From: DRVV01 sp038868255
Lineage (GTDB): Archaea; Thermoproteota; Bathyarchaeia; Bathyarchaeales; Bathycorpusculaceae
Length of the DNA: 17,382 nucleotides
Direction: 5' to 3'
Assembly (NCBI GenBank): GCA_038868255.1
Contig: JAWCTJ010000019.1
Coordinates: forward strand, 1-17,382
Shown piece after piece: positions 1-7,682 of this stretch. Made by a program: the position numbers and the translations under genes. How positions within the stretch are numbered: position 1 is the first letter of the stretch; every line of letters starts with the position of its first letter. The notes under the pieces are model-generated. The model ran no database searches. It was not told the DNA's origin and was given only the letters and a program-made list of their open reading frames with translations.

Positions 1-200
1 AGAACAAGTTCTTTGTGATAGCAGACTTTGCCTCGATAATTCTAACCCTTGGAATAACTTATATGCCAGTAACTCAGCAGCTGTTCCACTTAACTGGCCT
101 AAGCATAACCGACCTTGCATATGTAATAATGGTTGCAAGCTGGGGACTATTCATATTCCCAGAACTTCTAATGGGCAGAAAAGTATGGAAATGGCGTTGA
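1..200 (+). CDS. C-terminal fragment of a P-type cation-transporting ATPase (partial)
   Basis: The reading frame is open from the window edge (first full codon at base 3) to TGA at 198-200, giving 65 residues. The fragment begins NKFFVIADFASI and runs through two hydrophobic spans, about residues 4-24 and 36-58, with a short hydrophilic link containing YMPVTQQLFHLTGLS. The arrangement N..F...., Y.P..Q..F....L...D, followed by a last membrane span and E-L near a basic tail, fits the Cation_ATPase_C end of P2-type cation ATPases (calcium or other divalent ions, or Na/K-like). A short basic cytosolic tail (GRKVWKWR) ends the protein. The GTG at base 15 is not the real start, because the frame stays open upstream. 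The metal-binding and phosphorylation domains lie outside the window, so the ion cannot be named. Family assignment is moderately sure. Confidence 0.6.
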   Translation, partial: NKFFVIADFASIILTLGITYMPVTQQLFHLTGLSITDLAYVIMVASWGLFIFPELLMGRKVWKWR

Positions 201-240
201 CAAAACCATACAATATCCCTTATTTCTTCTCTGTTGATTG

Positions 241-312
241 TAGTATAATTATTCAAAAATAACGTAAACAATATATCCCACATAGCTACTTTCTTCCGGA
301 TTCTATAGGGGA
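241..312 (+). promoter_or_regulatory. Probable promoter and ribosome-binding region of acs
   Basis: The gap after the ATPase is AT-rich. Possible TATA elements are TATAATTATT near 244-253 and AACAATATAT near 267-276. The latter would place transcription start close to base 300. GGGGA at 308-312 lies ten bases before the acs ATG and can act as a Shine-Dalgarno element. No single TATA box is clearly best. Confidence 0.3.
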
Positions 313-322
313 CTGAGAAGTT

Positions 323-2362
323 ATGGCTCAAAGCGTAGAAGCCTATAGAGAGTTTTTTGAAGGAGACATAATTCCCCCCAGCTGGAAGGATAAGGTTTGG
401 GACAAGGAAGAATTCAAAAAATTTCATACAAGCACTTTGGTTAGTAAAGAAGCCATGGAGCAATGGTGGGCAAAATGGGCAAATGAGCTTTTCTGGTTAA
501 AGAAATGGAGTAAAGTTCTGGATGACAGCAAGCCGCCTTTCTACAGATGGTTTGTAGGCGGAGAAACGAACCTAGCCTATTTAGCTACCGACTGGCAAGT
601 CGAGAAGGGAAGAAAGAACAAGCTGGCATTAATATGGGAAGGTGAGCCCTGGGATGAAACCCTGCAACAGCCAAAAGAGGTTAGAAAGTTCACCTATTAC
701 GACCTGTTTAGAGCATCCAACATCATAAGCTACGCTCTAAAGGAGAAGTTAGGCGTCAGGAAGGGCGAAATTTTAACCTTCTACTTACCCATGATTCCGG
801 AGCTGCCCTTCTATATGCTTGCGGTTCAGCGACTAGGCGCAGAGCACAGTGTTGTCTTCAGCGGCTTCAGTGCTGAGTCCTTGGCAAGCCGAGTTATAGA
901 CAGCGGTTCAAGGATAATTGTAACCGCTGATGGTTTCTATAGAAGAGGCAAAATTGTAAACCTCAAGTCAATAGTTGACGAAGCTGTAAAAATCTGCGAA
1001 AAAGAAGGACTAAAGATAGAGAAGGTCATAGTTGTTAGAAGAGCCGGAAACGAAATAGCATGGAATCCGGACAGGGATATGTGGCACCATGAACTAACGG
1101 CAAATGTGCCTGCAAACGCCTACATACCAGTTGAAAAGCAGAATGAATCAGATGCTTCATTCATACTTTACACGTCGGGGACAACTGGAACGCCTAAAGC
1201 AGTACAACACTCTGTAGGCGGTTATGCAGTAGGATTATACGCAACCATGAAAATGCTGTTCGACGCCAAGGAAGATGACATCTTCTGGTGCACGGCTGAC
1301 GTTGGCTGGATCACAGGGCACTCCTATGTGGTATATGGGCCACTTATAACCGGGCTGACGACAGTAATCTACGAGGGTAGTCCAGATTATCCCGAGCCTG
1401 ACAGATGGTGGAGCATCATAGAGAGATACGGGGTGACAGTGTTCTACACGGCGCCTACGGCGATACGAATGCTGATGAGGTTCCCTGAAGAGTACGTTAA
1501 GAAACATGACCTCTCAACGCTAAGGATTGTTCACACAGTAGGTGAACCGATAAATCCAGAAGCCTTCCTATGGTACTTCAAAAACCTGGGCAGAGAAGAC
1601 ATCGTAGCCTCAAGCGCATGGTGGATGACTGAGACAGGCCATATAATAACGGGACATTTCCCAGGTCTTGGAAAAATTTTCCCGCTAAAGCCTGGAACCA
1701 ACGGTTATTCTATACCTGGCGTCCGCGTGGACGTCGTTGACGATGACGGTAATCCATGTCCGCCAGGCGTAAGAGGATACTTCGTGATAACCTCACCATG
1801 GCCTGGAATGCTTGAAACTCTATACAAGAACCCGCAAAGATACATCGACGCGTACTGGTCAAGGTTCAAAGGTAAAATGTACTTCTACACGGGAGACTTC
1901 GCTGTTAAAGACCAAGATGGATACATATGGGTATTGGGGAGAGCTGACGACGTCATCAAAGTTGCGGGGCATAGGATAGGCACTGCCGAGGTGGAATCAG
2001 CCCTTGCTAGGCATCCAGCAGTGGCTGAGGCAGCCTGTATAGGTAAAGCTGATCCTGTGAAGGGGCAGGTGCCGGTAATCTTCACAGTGCTTAAGAAGAG
2101 TTTCTCGCCTAGTCCAGAATTTGAAAATGAGCTGAAGAAGTACCTTCGAGCCACAATAGGCCCCATAGTTGCATCAGACGCCATAATCGCCTTTGTAGAA
2201 GCTGTACCGAAGACCAGAAGCGGTAAAATAATGAGGCGGCTGCTTAGGGCTGTAGTTGAAGGCGCAACGATGGGCGACGTAACCACGCTGGAAGATGGCG
2301 TCGCCATCGAGGAAGCGAAAAAGGCTTATGAAACCATAAAGTCCGCGCTAGAATCTAAATAA
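323..2362 (+). CDS. acs: Acetyl-CoA synthetase, AMP-forming
   Basis: The enzyme makes acetyl-CoA from acetate, ATP and CoA through an acetyl-adenylate, releasing AMP and pyrophosphate in the cytosol. The 679 residues are full length for the family. Visible motifs are the ATP loop YTSGTTGTPK (283-292), the acyl-pocket segment GWITGHSY (328-335), WWMTETG (433-439; the tandem Trp is typical of small-acyl, acetate-type enzymes), YTGD (522-525), the hinge and adenylate region GRADDVIKVAGHRIG (539-553) and the C-terminal PKTRSGKIMRR (629-639), whose Lys635 is the expected catalytic and acetylatable lysine. Two small departures from the usual family text are TGTPKAVQHS, where TGKPKGVxHT is common, and M in place of Q in WWQTETG. 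The ATG at 323 follows GGGGA at good spacing. The gene is followed by oligo-T and is convergent with asnS. Propionyl-CoA synthetase activity cannot be excluded. Confidence 0.93.
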   Translation: MAQSVEAYREFFEGDIIPPSWKDKVWDKEEFKKFHTSTLVSKEAMEQWWAKWANELFWLKKWSKVLDDSKPPFYRWFVGGETNLAYLATDWQVEKGRKNKLALIWEGEPWDETLQQPKEVRKFTYYDLFRASNIISYALKEKLGVRKGEILTFYLPMIPELPFYMLAVQRLGAEHSVVFSGFSAESLASRVIDSGSRIIVTADGFYRRGKIVNLKSIVDEAVKICEKEGLKIEKVIVVRRAGNEIAWNPDRDMWHHELTANVPANAYIPVEKQNESDASFILYTSGTTGTPKAVQHSVGGYAVGLYATMKMLFDAKEDDIFWCTADVGWITGHSYVVYGPLITGLTTVIYEGSPDYPEPDRWWSIIERYGVTVFYTAPTAIRMLMRFPEEYVKKHDLSTLRIVHTVGEPINPEAFLWYFKNLGREDIVASSAWWMTETGHIITGHFPGLGKIFPLKPGTNGYSIPGVRVDVVDDDGNPCPPGVRGYFVITSPWPGMLETLYKNPQRYIDAYWSRFKGKMYFYTGDFAVKDQDGYIWVLGRADDVIKVAGHRIGTAEVESALARHPAVAEAACIGKADPVKGQVPVIFTVLKKSFSPSPEFENELKKYLRATIGPIVASDAIIAFVEAVPKTRSGKIMRRLLRAVVEGATMGDVTTLEDGVAIEEAKKAYETIKSALESK

Positions 2363-2389
2363 TTTCCTTTTATCTTTTCATTCGATTAC

Positions 2390-2396
2390 TTTTTTT
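2390..2396 (+). terminator. Oligo-T terminator after acs
   Basis: Seven T residues in a row lie 27 bases after the acs stop, preceded by further T-rich runs (TTTCCTTTTATCTTTTC from 2363). Oligo-T runs on the coding strand are the usual intrinsic termination signal in archaea. Confidence 0.5.
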
Positions 2397-2405
2397 GAAG
2401 GTTTT

Positions 2406-2422
2406 CTAGGGGTACACCCTAG
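2406..2422. repeat. Palindrome over the asnS stop codon
   Basis: CTAGGG, a five-base spacer and CCCTAG form a perfect 6-bp stem. The left arm contains the asnS stop codon (TAG on the minus strand). It sits in the short acs/asnS convergent junction just beyond the oligo-T run. It could act as a 3' end hairpin for asnS or be a chance palindrome. Confidence 0.4.
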
Positions 2423-3698
2423 TTATTGTTCTCGGAAACGGTATGGCTTCACGTATGTGCTTGAGCTTGCAAATCCACATGACCGTTCTTTCTATTCCAA
2501 GCCCAAACCCAGAGTGTGGCACTGAACCGTATCTTCTAAGGTCTAGATACCACTCATAGGCCTCTTTAGGTAGTCCGAACTCTTCTATTCTTTGCTCAAT
2601 AAGTTCCAGATCATGAATTCTTTGGCTTCCACCGATTATTTCGCCGTAACCCTCAGGCGCCATTAGATCCGCGCACAGCACAACCCTGGGATCCTCAGGA
2701 TCTGGTTGCATGTAGAATGCCTTAGCCTTAGCAGGGTATCTGTGGACGAACACGGGCTTTTCAAATTGTAATGATATGTATCTTTCATGTGGTGCCCCAA
2801 GGTCCTCACCCCACTCTATTTGGAAACCTGCTTTCTGCAGCATTTCAACAGCTTCCGTGTAGGATATACGCTCAAAGGGCAACTCAACTTTCTGAAGCGG
2901 CTTTATGTCTCTCTTTAAAATTTCCAGCTCTCTTCGCCTTTTATCAAGCACAGTTTTAACGATGTAAGTGACCATTTCCTCCTGCAATTTGAGGTTTTCT
3001 TCAAAACCGCAGAATGCCATCTCCGGCTCCACCATCCAAAACTCTGTAAGGTGCCTCGGTGTCTTAGACTTTTCAGCTCTGAATGTTGGCCCGAAGCAGT
3101 AGGTTTTTCCAAAAGTTGCTATCGTCGCCTCGACATATAACTGTCCGCTCTGGGTGAGGTAGGCTTTATCTCCAAAGTATGGGACCTCGAATAATGTTGT
3201 TGTTCCCTCTACAGCCGATGGCGTAAAAATAGGTGCATCCGTGAGAATGAAGCCTCTGTCGTCAAGGAAGTCTCTGCAGGCTTTTATTATCTCCGCTCTT
3301 ATCCTAAGTATCGCCATCTGCCTTGGGCTTCTAATCCAAAGTTGTCTATGATTCAGCAGGAAGTCTATTCCGTGCTCCTTTTTAGCCAGTGGATAGTCTC
3401 CAAGTGCCAAATGAACAATTTTTAATTCGCTTATTCTAACCTCGTAGCCTCCAGGTGCCCGTTTGTCCTCCACTACAGTACCCTTGATTGTAAGAGACGA
3501 CTCTTGTGTTAATTTCTTAGCTTCCTCGAAAATTTCAGGGGCAACCTCGTTCTTGTGGACCGTGGCCTGGATAAGTCCTGTTCCGTCTCTTATTATGAGA
3601 AACTGTACTCCGCCGCTTGAGCGTTTGTTGACAAGCCAACCCTTTATTTCAACCTCTTTCCCGGTGAGTTTTCCATCCAAAATTTCACTAATGCTCAT
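2406..3698 (-). CDS. asnS: Asparaginyl-tRNA synthetase
   Basis: This class IIb synthetase charges tRNA-Asn with asparagine. The 430 residues hold an N-terminal OB-fold anticodon-binding domain (about 15-95; VEIKGWLVNKRSSGGVQF is its typical start) and a catalytic domain (about 120-430). Motif 2 is FRAEKSKTPRHLTEFWMVE (206-224), and motif 3 is GFGLGIERTVMW (397-408), followed by the closing segment IPFPRT. LTQSGQLYVE with FRAEKS..RHLTEFWM..EMAF separates it from archaeal AspRS, which normally has S-P-Q-L-Y and RHLNE(A/Y)W. The intact OB domain argues against the archaeal asparagine synthetase relative, which lacks it. A G-rich AGGGGG element sits about ten bases before the ATG. Presence of AsnRS suggests that asparagine is charged directly and not only by the Asp-tRNA amidotransferase route. 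Confidence 0.93.
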   Translation of the reverse strand: MSISEILDGKLTGKEVEIKGWLVNKRSSGGVQFLIIRDGTGLIQATVHKNEVAPEIFEEAKKLTQESSLTIKGTVVEDKRAPGGYEVRISELKIVHLALGDYPLAKKEHGIDFLLNHRQLWIRSPRQMAILRIRAEIIKACRDFLDDRGFILTDAPIFTPSAVEGTTTLFEVPYFGDKAYLTQSGQLYVEATIATFGKTYCFGPTFRAEKSKTPRHLTEFWMVEPEMAFCGFEENLKLQEEMVTYIVKTVLDKRRRELEILKRDIKPLQKVELPFERISYTEAVEMLQKAGFQIEWGEDLGAPHERYISLQFEKPVFVHRYPAKAKAFYMQPDPEDPRVVLCADLMAPEGYGEIIGGSQRIHDLELIEQRIEEFGLPKEAYEWYLDLRRYGSVPHSGFGLGIERTVMWICKLKHIREAIPFPRTITRVYP

Positions 3699-3870
3699 AA
3701 TGCAAAGCCCCCTTCAGATAATTCTACCGTAACAGTGCTCCAGCGGTTGACGTTTTCCCAGGCAAAGTTAAACTTTGTTAAAGCATTCACCCTGCACGTT
3801 TGATACCCACATAACATAAGCCAGCATGATTTTAAATTTTTTGTTAGGTTTTTACATGATGCTTCATAAC

Positions 3871-3903
3871 TCTTAAATCCCGCGTCGAAAACAATGTGTT
3901 TAA
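3871..3903 (+). promoter_or_regulatory. Promoter for leaderless transcription of the CDF gene
   Basis: CTTAAAT (TATA-like, TTAAAT at 3873-3878) is centred about 27 bases before the ATG at 3903, the distance at which archaeal transcription starts. No ribosome-binding sequence precedes either this ATG or the one at 3894. The transcript probably begins at the start codon itself. Confidence 0.45.
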
Positions 3904-5267
3904 TGAGCGATGGGGAAGGTAAGATTAGAACTCTTCTAATATCCACAATTGCAATATTTAGCGTTGTCTTTGTGGAAGTTTCTTTGGGATTACTTGTTGG
4001 AAGCCTAGCAATTGCAAGCGACGGCGTCCATGCATTACTTGATGCCACAACGATGTTCATCCTTTTATTGACAACCAGAGCTTCTATGAAACCCCCAGAC
4101 GAAGAGCACATGTATGGGCATGAGAAGATCGAGTCTCTAGGCGGCTTCGTTGGCGGAATAATTCTCCTCGGAACCGCCGCTTTCCTTGCATTAGAGTCGA
4201 TTCTTAGAATTATTCGAAATGAGCTGTACATCGTTCAAGAATGGAAATTCGCTGGTTTTGCGGCAATAGCCTACACCATATGTATAGATATTCTAAGGGT
4301 TGGGATATTACATAAGCCTGTAAAGGATAGCGTGACTATTAAGGCAGGGTTCTATCATGCAATAGCGGATCTAGGCTCAACTATTGTGGCGCTTTTAGGC
4401 TTCGGGTTCGCAATAATCGGATTTCAAGTTTCAGATGCATTAGCCTCAATCATACTAAGCATCGCCATCGGATATTTAAGCATCAAATTGGCTTGGACAA
4501 GCGGAATGGAGTTAAGCGATGCGGTTTCAATAGACATTGTAGAAAAAGTTCGAAGGGAGATCACCTCCACCGAAGGAGTTTCTAAGATAACAGCCCTTAA
4601 AGTTAGAAGAGCTGGGAATAAAATATTCGTAGAAGTTGCAGTTCAAGCTCCGGAATACCTGAGCTTCGATGAAAGCCATGCTCTCGCCTCAAAAATAGAA
4701 GACAGACTGAAGGGGTGCTTTGAGCCCGTCCATGTTGTGGTGCATGTGGAACCTTTAGAACGAGAAATGATGATAGAGCATCTTATAGAGAAACTTGCCT
4801 GGGAGGTTAAAGGTGTGAAGGATGTCCATGAAGTAAATGTTACTCATGCAAACGGCAAACTTTATGTCACATTGCATGCACGCGTTGACTCCAGCCGGTC
4901 AGTTCAAGATGCCCATAAAGTGGCGGAAAAAATAGAGCGAAAACTGAAGAAGGCAATAGGCAATATTGAGCATGTGACCGTACACATGGAACCCTTAGAA
5001 GATAAGATGAGAGGCCCAATTGCAGGGGAAAAAGAAATCCAACAGGCGGTACATGAAGCCATAAGAGGTTTTCAGGGCATTCTCAGCCTTAAAGGCTTAA
5101 CCACATATGTTACTGGTGGAAGACGTTATATCAACCTGGAATGTTGCTTTAAAGGACGTACAACCATAGAAGAGGCCCATAGAATTGCATCTGAAATCGA
5201 AAACAATGTTAAGAAGAGGGTTATGGAAACAGCGGTAACTGTCCACATAGAACCCGCTGAGGAATAA
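3903..5267 (+). CDS. Cation diffusion facilitator (CDF) metal transporter with three C-terminal domains
   Basis: The protein is a proton-coupled exporter of divalent metals such as Zn, Mn, Fe or Co in the cytoplasmic membrane. An alternative ATG at 3894 adds three residues and is used for numbering here (457 aa). The first ~205 residues form the six-helix transport domain. The TM2 site is S42-D43-G-V-H46-A-L-L-D50, and the TM5 site is H155xxxD159, so the four-residue metal site is intact. PPDEEHMYGHEKIESLGG (67-84) is the usual cytosolic loop. The cytosolic tail is unusually long and contains three copies of the ferredoxin-like dimerisation domain (about 212-287, 293-367 and 380-454). Each copy ends with V.VH.EP (VVHVEP, VTVHMEP, VTVHIEP). 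Ordinary CDF proteins carry one copy in about 300 residues. The gene is convergent with the propeller gene, with a 4-bp gap. The metal cannot be told from sequence. Confidence 0.9.
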   Translation: MSDGEGKIRTLLISTIAIFSVVFVEVSLGLLVGSLAIASDGVHALLDATTMFILLLTTRASMKPPDEEHMYGHEKIESLGGFVGGIILLGTAAFLALESILRIIRNELYIVQEWKFAGFAAIAYTICIDILRVGILHKPVKDSVTIKAGFYHAIADLGSTIVALLGFGFAIIGFQVSDALASIILSIAIGYLSIKLAWTSGMELSDAVSIDIVEKVRREITSTEGVSKITALKVRRAGNKIFVEVAVQAPEYLSFDESHALASKIEDRLKGCFEPVHVVVHVEPLEREMMIEHLIEKLAWEVKGVKDVHEVNVTHANGKLYVTLHARVDSSRSVQDAHKVAEKIERKLKKAIGNIEHVTVHMEPLEDKMRGPIAGEKEIQQAVHEAIRGFQGILSLKGLTTYVTGGRRYINLECCFKGRTTIEEAHRIASEIENNVKKRVMETAVTVHIEPAEE

Positions 5268-5286
5268 CCCGCTAGAATAGGGTTAT
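5264..5286. repeat. Palindrome spanning both stop codons of convergent genes
   Basis: ATAACCC, a nine-base loop and GGGTTAT form a perfect 7-bp stem. It contains the CDF stop (TAA at 5265-5267) in the left arm and the propeller stop (complement of 5272-5274) in the loop. It could form the 3' end hairpin of either transcript. Confidence 0.45.
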
Positions 5287-7083
5287 GGAATTCATTAACG
5301 ACAAGTCTATAATGTTGTGAATGCTCATTTGCTTTTCAGACAGCGCATACAACACATCGTCAATGTACAGTGCTCTTCTCACGTGATAGTTTGAGTCCCA
5401 TGGATCCTTCTCTGAATGTGTGATTCGTCCCTTTAGAGTCAACTCATAGTCCGGTGTTATTTTGAACACATAGATGCCCTGCCAGGTTAATCCTCTAATC
5501 TGATCAGATATGTATACGGGCATGGCAAGCAGCTCTTTCTCTTTACTGAACAAGAAGGCTTTATGGTCTTCTAGAACCGTTGTATATGTCCATTTTCCTT
5601 CCACAATGTATTGCTCTAATTCGATGGGGTTGCTAACGTTTGTTACATCAAAGATTGATATCTTAACTTTGTTATCTTCGTTCATGCCCACACCTATTAC
5701 ATGTTCATCGTCGTAGGGATGTAGGTACCTTGTAAACCCTGGAATCTTTAGGTATCCCAAAACCTTCGGCGATCTGGGATCGCTGACATCAATCACGAAG
5801 AAAGGATCCTTGCGCGCGATGGATGTTGTAAGGTAACATCGATTACCCATGAATCTTGCCGAATCTATGGTTTCGTTTGTAGCTATGTTTTCAAGTTTTC
5901 CAACAACATTCAACTTCATATCAAGTATGTACACGTTATTCTGTGTTACCTCATTCTTCCAGGTTGTAGTGGCTATTCTGAAATAGCCGTTATGTTCATC
6001 CATTGAGAACTGGTTCAGCTCCCGTCCGCGAACTGTGCCCTTAGCATCTATGCCAAGTTCTCCCTTATCTATTCGTATCCTGTAGATCATTGTTTCCTCC
6101 GGTTTCTCATGGAAAGTTATGTACACATTTTCAGGTGAGACGTACATGTTGCTGGTTGATCCCATCAGTATTGTTAATGTGTTAGGCTTTTCAGCGTCAT
6201 CTAAAACGTTTAAGGCGGCAACTGTTGTGTATGCATAGTAATCCTCAGAAACATTTGAATAGTAGATTTTTGATGCTTCTATCTCTTTTATTCCATCTTT
6301 GCCATATATTTTTGGAAGTATAACTGTGTCGAAGATTATGTAAGCTGGCTGGCTTATGACTGCGTAGACATAGTCCCCAATCATTCTCGAGCTAAAGTAG
6401 CTGCCGCTCATGGTGAAGTTCCTTTTTAATGTGGGGTTAGCTTTTTCCCTTATGTCGTAGATATAAACGAACGTTTTAACGTCTACGCTAAAGAATCTAA
6501 TCGTTGGGAGCGTAGCCGCATATTTGCTTCCGAGGACTACTAGTCTACTGCTGTCCGCGTTTATGAAGAGCCCTGCAAGATAGGCGTTTTCAAAATTGAT
6601 AGTCGAGATCACTTTGGCTTCTCTAGGCGGATAGGCCTTAACGATGAAGATGCTGTTGTTGGCTATTAGATATATGTATTCTCCATCCGTTTTAACAACA
6701 TCAGCCTCGTCAACCCCGACAACCTGAACATTTGTCGTTGAATAGTCAACGCCCACCTCCAGCGTGGGCGCAGGAACTTCAGCAACCCCTCCTTTTGTAG
6801 TTCTTAACCCGAAAACTCCTATGTCTAGAGGTCCGAGAAACGGAATGGCTCCTTGTGTTTTGCAGTTTGTTATCAGGAAGGCTCTAAGCTCATCGTATGA
6901 TGCGAATGTTTTTAAAAGTTGAGCGGCTGGTTGGATGTTAACCTGCTCTTCTGTTGTTTGTGTCTCCGGAGCTTTCTCAGGAGATCTAATTTGTATGTTA
7001 TATACTAATGTGCCTAGCATTATGGCTAGGAGGACGGCGGCTAATCCATATATTGGAATTCGCCTTTTTATTTCCCGCTGCAT
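5272..7083 (-). CDS. Secreted or membrane-anchored beta-propeller protein (COG4880/PF09826-like)
   Basis: The 603-residue protein starts with a basic stretch and one hydrophobic span (about 10-30), followed by a polar Thr/Glu/Gln-rich linker (35-52). It is therefore exported and probably anchored by its N terminus. The hallmark is TTNVQVVGVDEADVVKTDGE (116-135), close to the (T)NVQ..GVDE.D.VKTDG.Y.Y signature of the archaeal/bacterial secreted beta-propeller family distantly related to WD40. Later segments repeat blade-like patterns such as F(I/V)(I/V)DVSDPRSPKVLG and IFDVTNVSNPIELE. The biochemical function of the family is unknown. The coding region stops shortly after the last blade with no clear C-terminal membrane anchor. 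The GTGGGA about six bases upstream of the ATG may bind the ribosome and lies inside a possible hairpin. The gene follows the winged-helix regulator with a 74-base gap on the same strand. Confidence 0.85.
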   Translation of the reverse strand: MQREIKRRIPIYGLAAVLLAIMLGTLVYNIQIRSPEKAPETQTTEEQVNIQPAAQLLKTFASYDELRAFLITNCKTQGAIPFLGPLDIGVFGLRTTKGGVAEVPAPTLEVGVDYSTTNVQVVGVDEADVVKTDGEYIYLIANNSIFIVKAYPPREAKVISTINFENAYLAGLFINADSSRLVVLGSKYAATLPTIRFFSVDVKTFVYIYDIREKANPTLKRNFTMSGSYFSSRMIGDYVYAVISQPAYIIFDTVILPKIYGKDGIKEIEASKIYYSNVSEDYYAYTTVAALNVLDDAEKPNTLTILMGSTSNMYVSPENVYITFHEKPEETMIYRIRIDKGELGIDAKGTVRGRELNQFSMDEHNGYFRIATTTWKNEVTQNNVYILDMKLNVVGKLENIATNETIDSARFMGNRCYLTTSIARKDPFFVIDVSDPRSPKVLGYLKIPGFTRYLHPYDDEHVIGVGMNEDNKVKISIFDVTNVSNPIELEQYIVEGKWTYTTVLEDHKAFLFSKEKELLAMPVYISDQIRGLTWQGIYVFKITPDYELTLKGRITHSEKDPWDSNYHVRRALYIDDVLYALSEKQMSIHNIIDLSLMNSITLF

Positions 7084-7122
7084 GGCTTTCCCACACGATA
7101 ATAAGGTGGGCTTCCCGCTTAT
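7084..7122 (-). promoter_or_regulatory. Competing hairpins in the propeller 5' region
   Basis: Read on the minus strand, AATAAG-GGG pairs with CCC-CTTATT (7122-7099; 6 + 3 bp with a small internal loop and a three-base AAG loop). A second option pairs CCCAC of the first hairpin with GTGGG (about 7088-7092), the only ribosome-binding-like stretch before the ATG at 7083. The two structures exclude each other. The first could equally be a palindromic protein-binding site. Confidence 0.35.
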
Positions 7123-7157
7123 TTTATCCTAATTTTTAGTACAAGTGCTCCCAGTCT

Positions 7158-7637
7158 CTAGAACGGCTTCATTGACCATACTCGCACAGCCTCATACCAC
7201 ATGATGGCTATAACTATGACGCCGAAAATCATGATGAATAAGCTTTCATTTGTGAGTTCCTGGAGGAAAAATAGGATGTAAATCATGTATGAAACTGTGA
7301 AGAAAACTGCATAGAAAAAGTATCTTGGAAATAGAAGTCTTCCAAGCTTAACGAAATGGCGGAGCACACCGATCTTAACCTCATTGACCAGAATATATTG
7401 TCCACCTGTTTCCTGCTTTCTAACCAGACCTATATCGCATAGCTGCTCAAGATGATGCTGTGCTACACTTGGGCTGCTGAAGTTTAGGGATCTTTGCACT
7501 TCCCGAACGCTCATGGGGCGGCCGTTCTTCAGCAGAAGCCAATAAACTTTCCAGGCCTTACCCCTGAGAACATACTCCAGTTGCTGCTCGTCTATGCTGC
7601 TCAACAGCGATCCACAACCATTAAGAACAGCACTCAT
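7158..7637 (-). CDS. Winged-helix transcriptional regulator with two C-terminal membrane helices
   Basis: The 159-residue protein has an N-terminal winged helix-turn-helix (about 25-90). GKAWKVYWLLLKNGRPMSVREVQ and LNFSSPSVAQHHLEQLCDIGL give helices 1-3, with the recognition helix near SPSVAQHHLEQL, and LVRKQETGGQYILV forms the wing. The rest contains two membrane spans (about 102-122 and 131-150) joined by a very short loop, so the DNA-binding domain would be held at the inner face of the membrane. Such ArsR/MarR-like membrane-bound regulators are common in archaea but little studied. The gene lies 45 bases after the UbiA-type gene and 74 bases before the propeller gene on the same strand. 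Control of the propeller gene is a reasonable guess from position only. No strong ribosome-binding site precedes the ATG. Confidence 0.8.
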   Translation of the reverse strand: MSAVLNGCGSLLSSIDEQQLEYVLRGKAWKVYWLLLKNGRPMSVREVQRSLNFSSPSVAQHHLEQLCDIGLVRKQETGGQYILVNEVKIGVLRHFVKLGRLLFPRYFFYAVFFTVSYMIYILFFLQELTNESLFIMIFGVIVIAIMWYEAVRVWSMKPF

Positions 7638-7682
7638 TGCTTATAATTCCAACTTCTGGAACAGCCATATTGATTCTAAAGT

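Noticed and set aside
1885..2307. Minus-strand open frame of 140 codons inside acs
   Set aside because: It is antisense to a conserved enzyme region; the Ser/Ala/Thr-rich translation is a shadow of the coding strand.
2406..3698. Asparagine synthetase of the AsnRS-related archaeal type, or a non-discriminating AspRS
   Set aside because: The N-terminal OB anticodon domain is intact, and motif 2 and LTQSGQLY follow AsnRS and not AspRS.
3695..4231. Minus-strand open frame of 178 codons across the asnS/CDF gap
   Set aside because: It is antisense to the conserved CDF membrane domain and overlaps the asnS start. No motif is seen.
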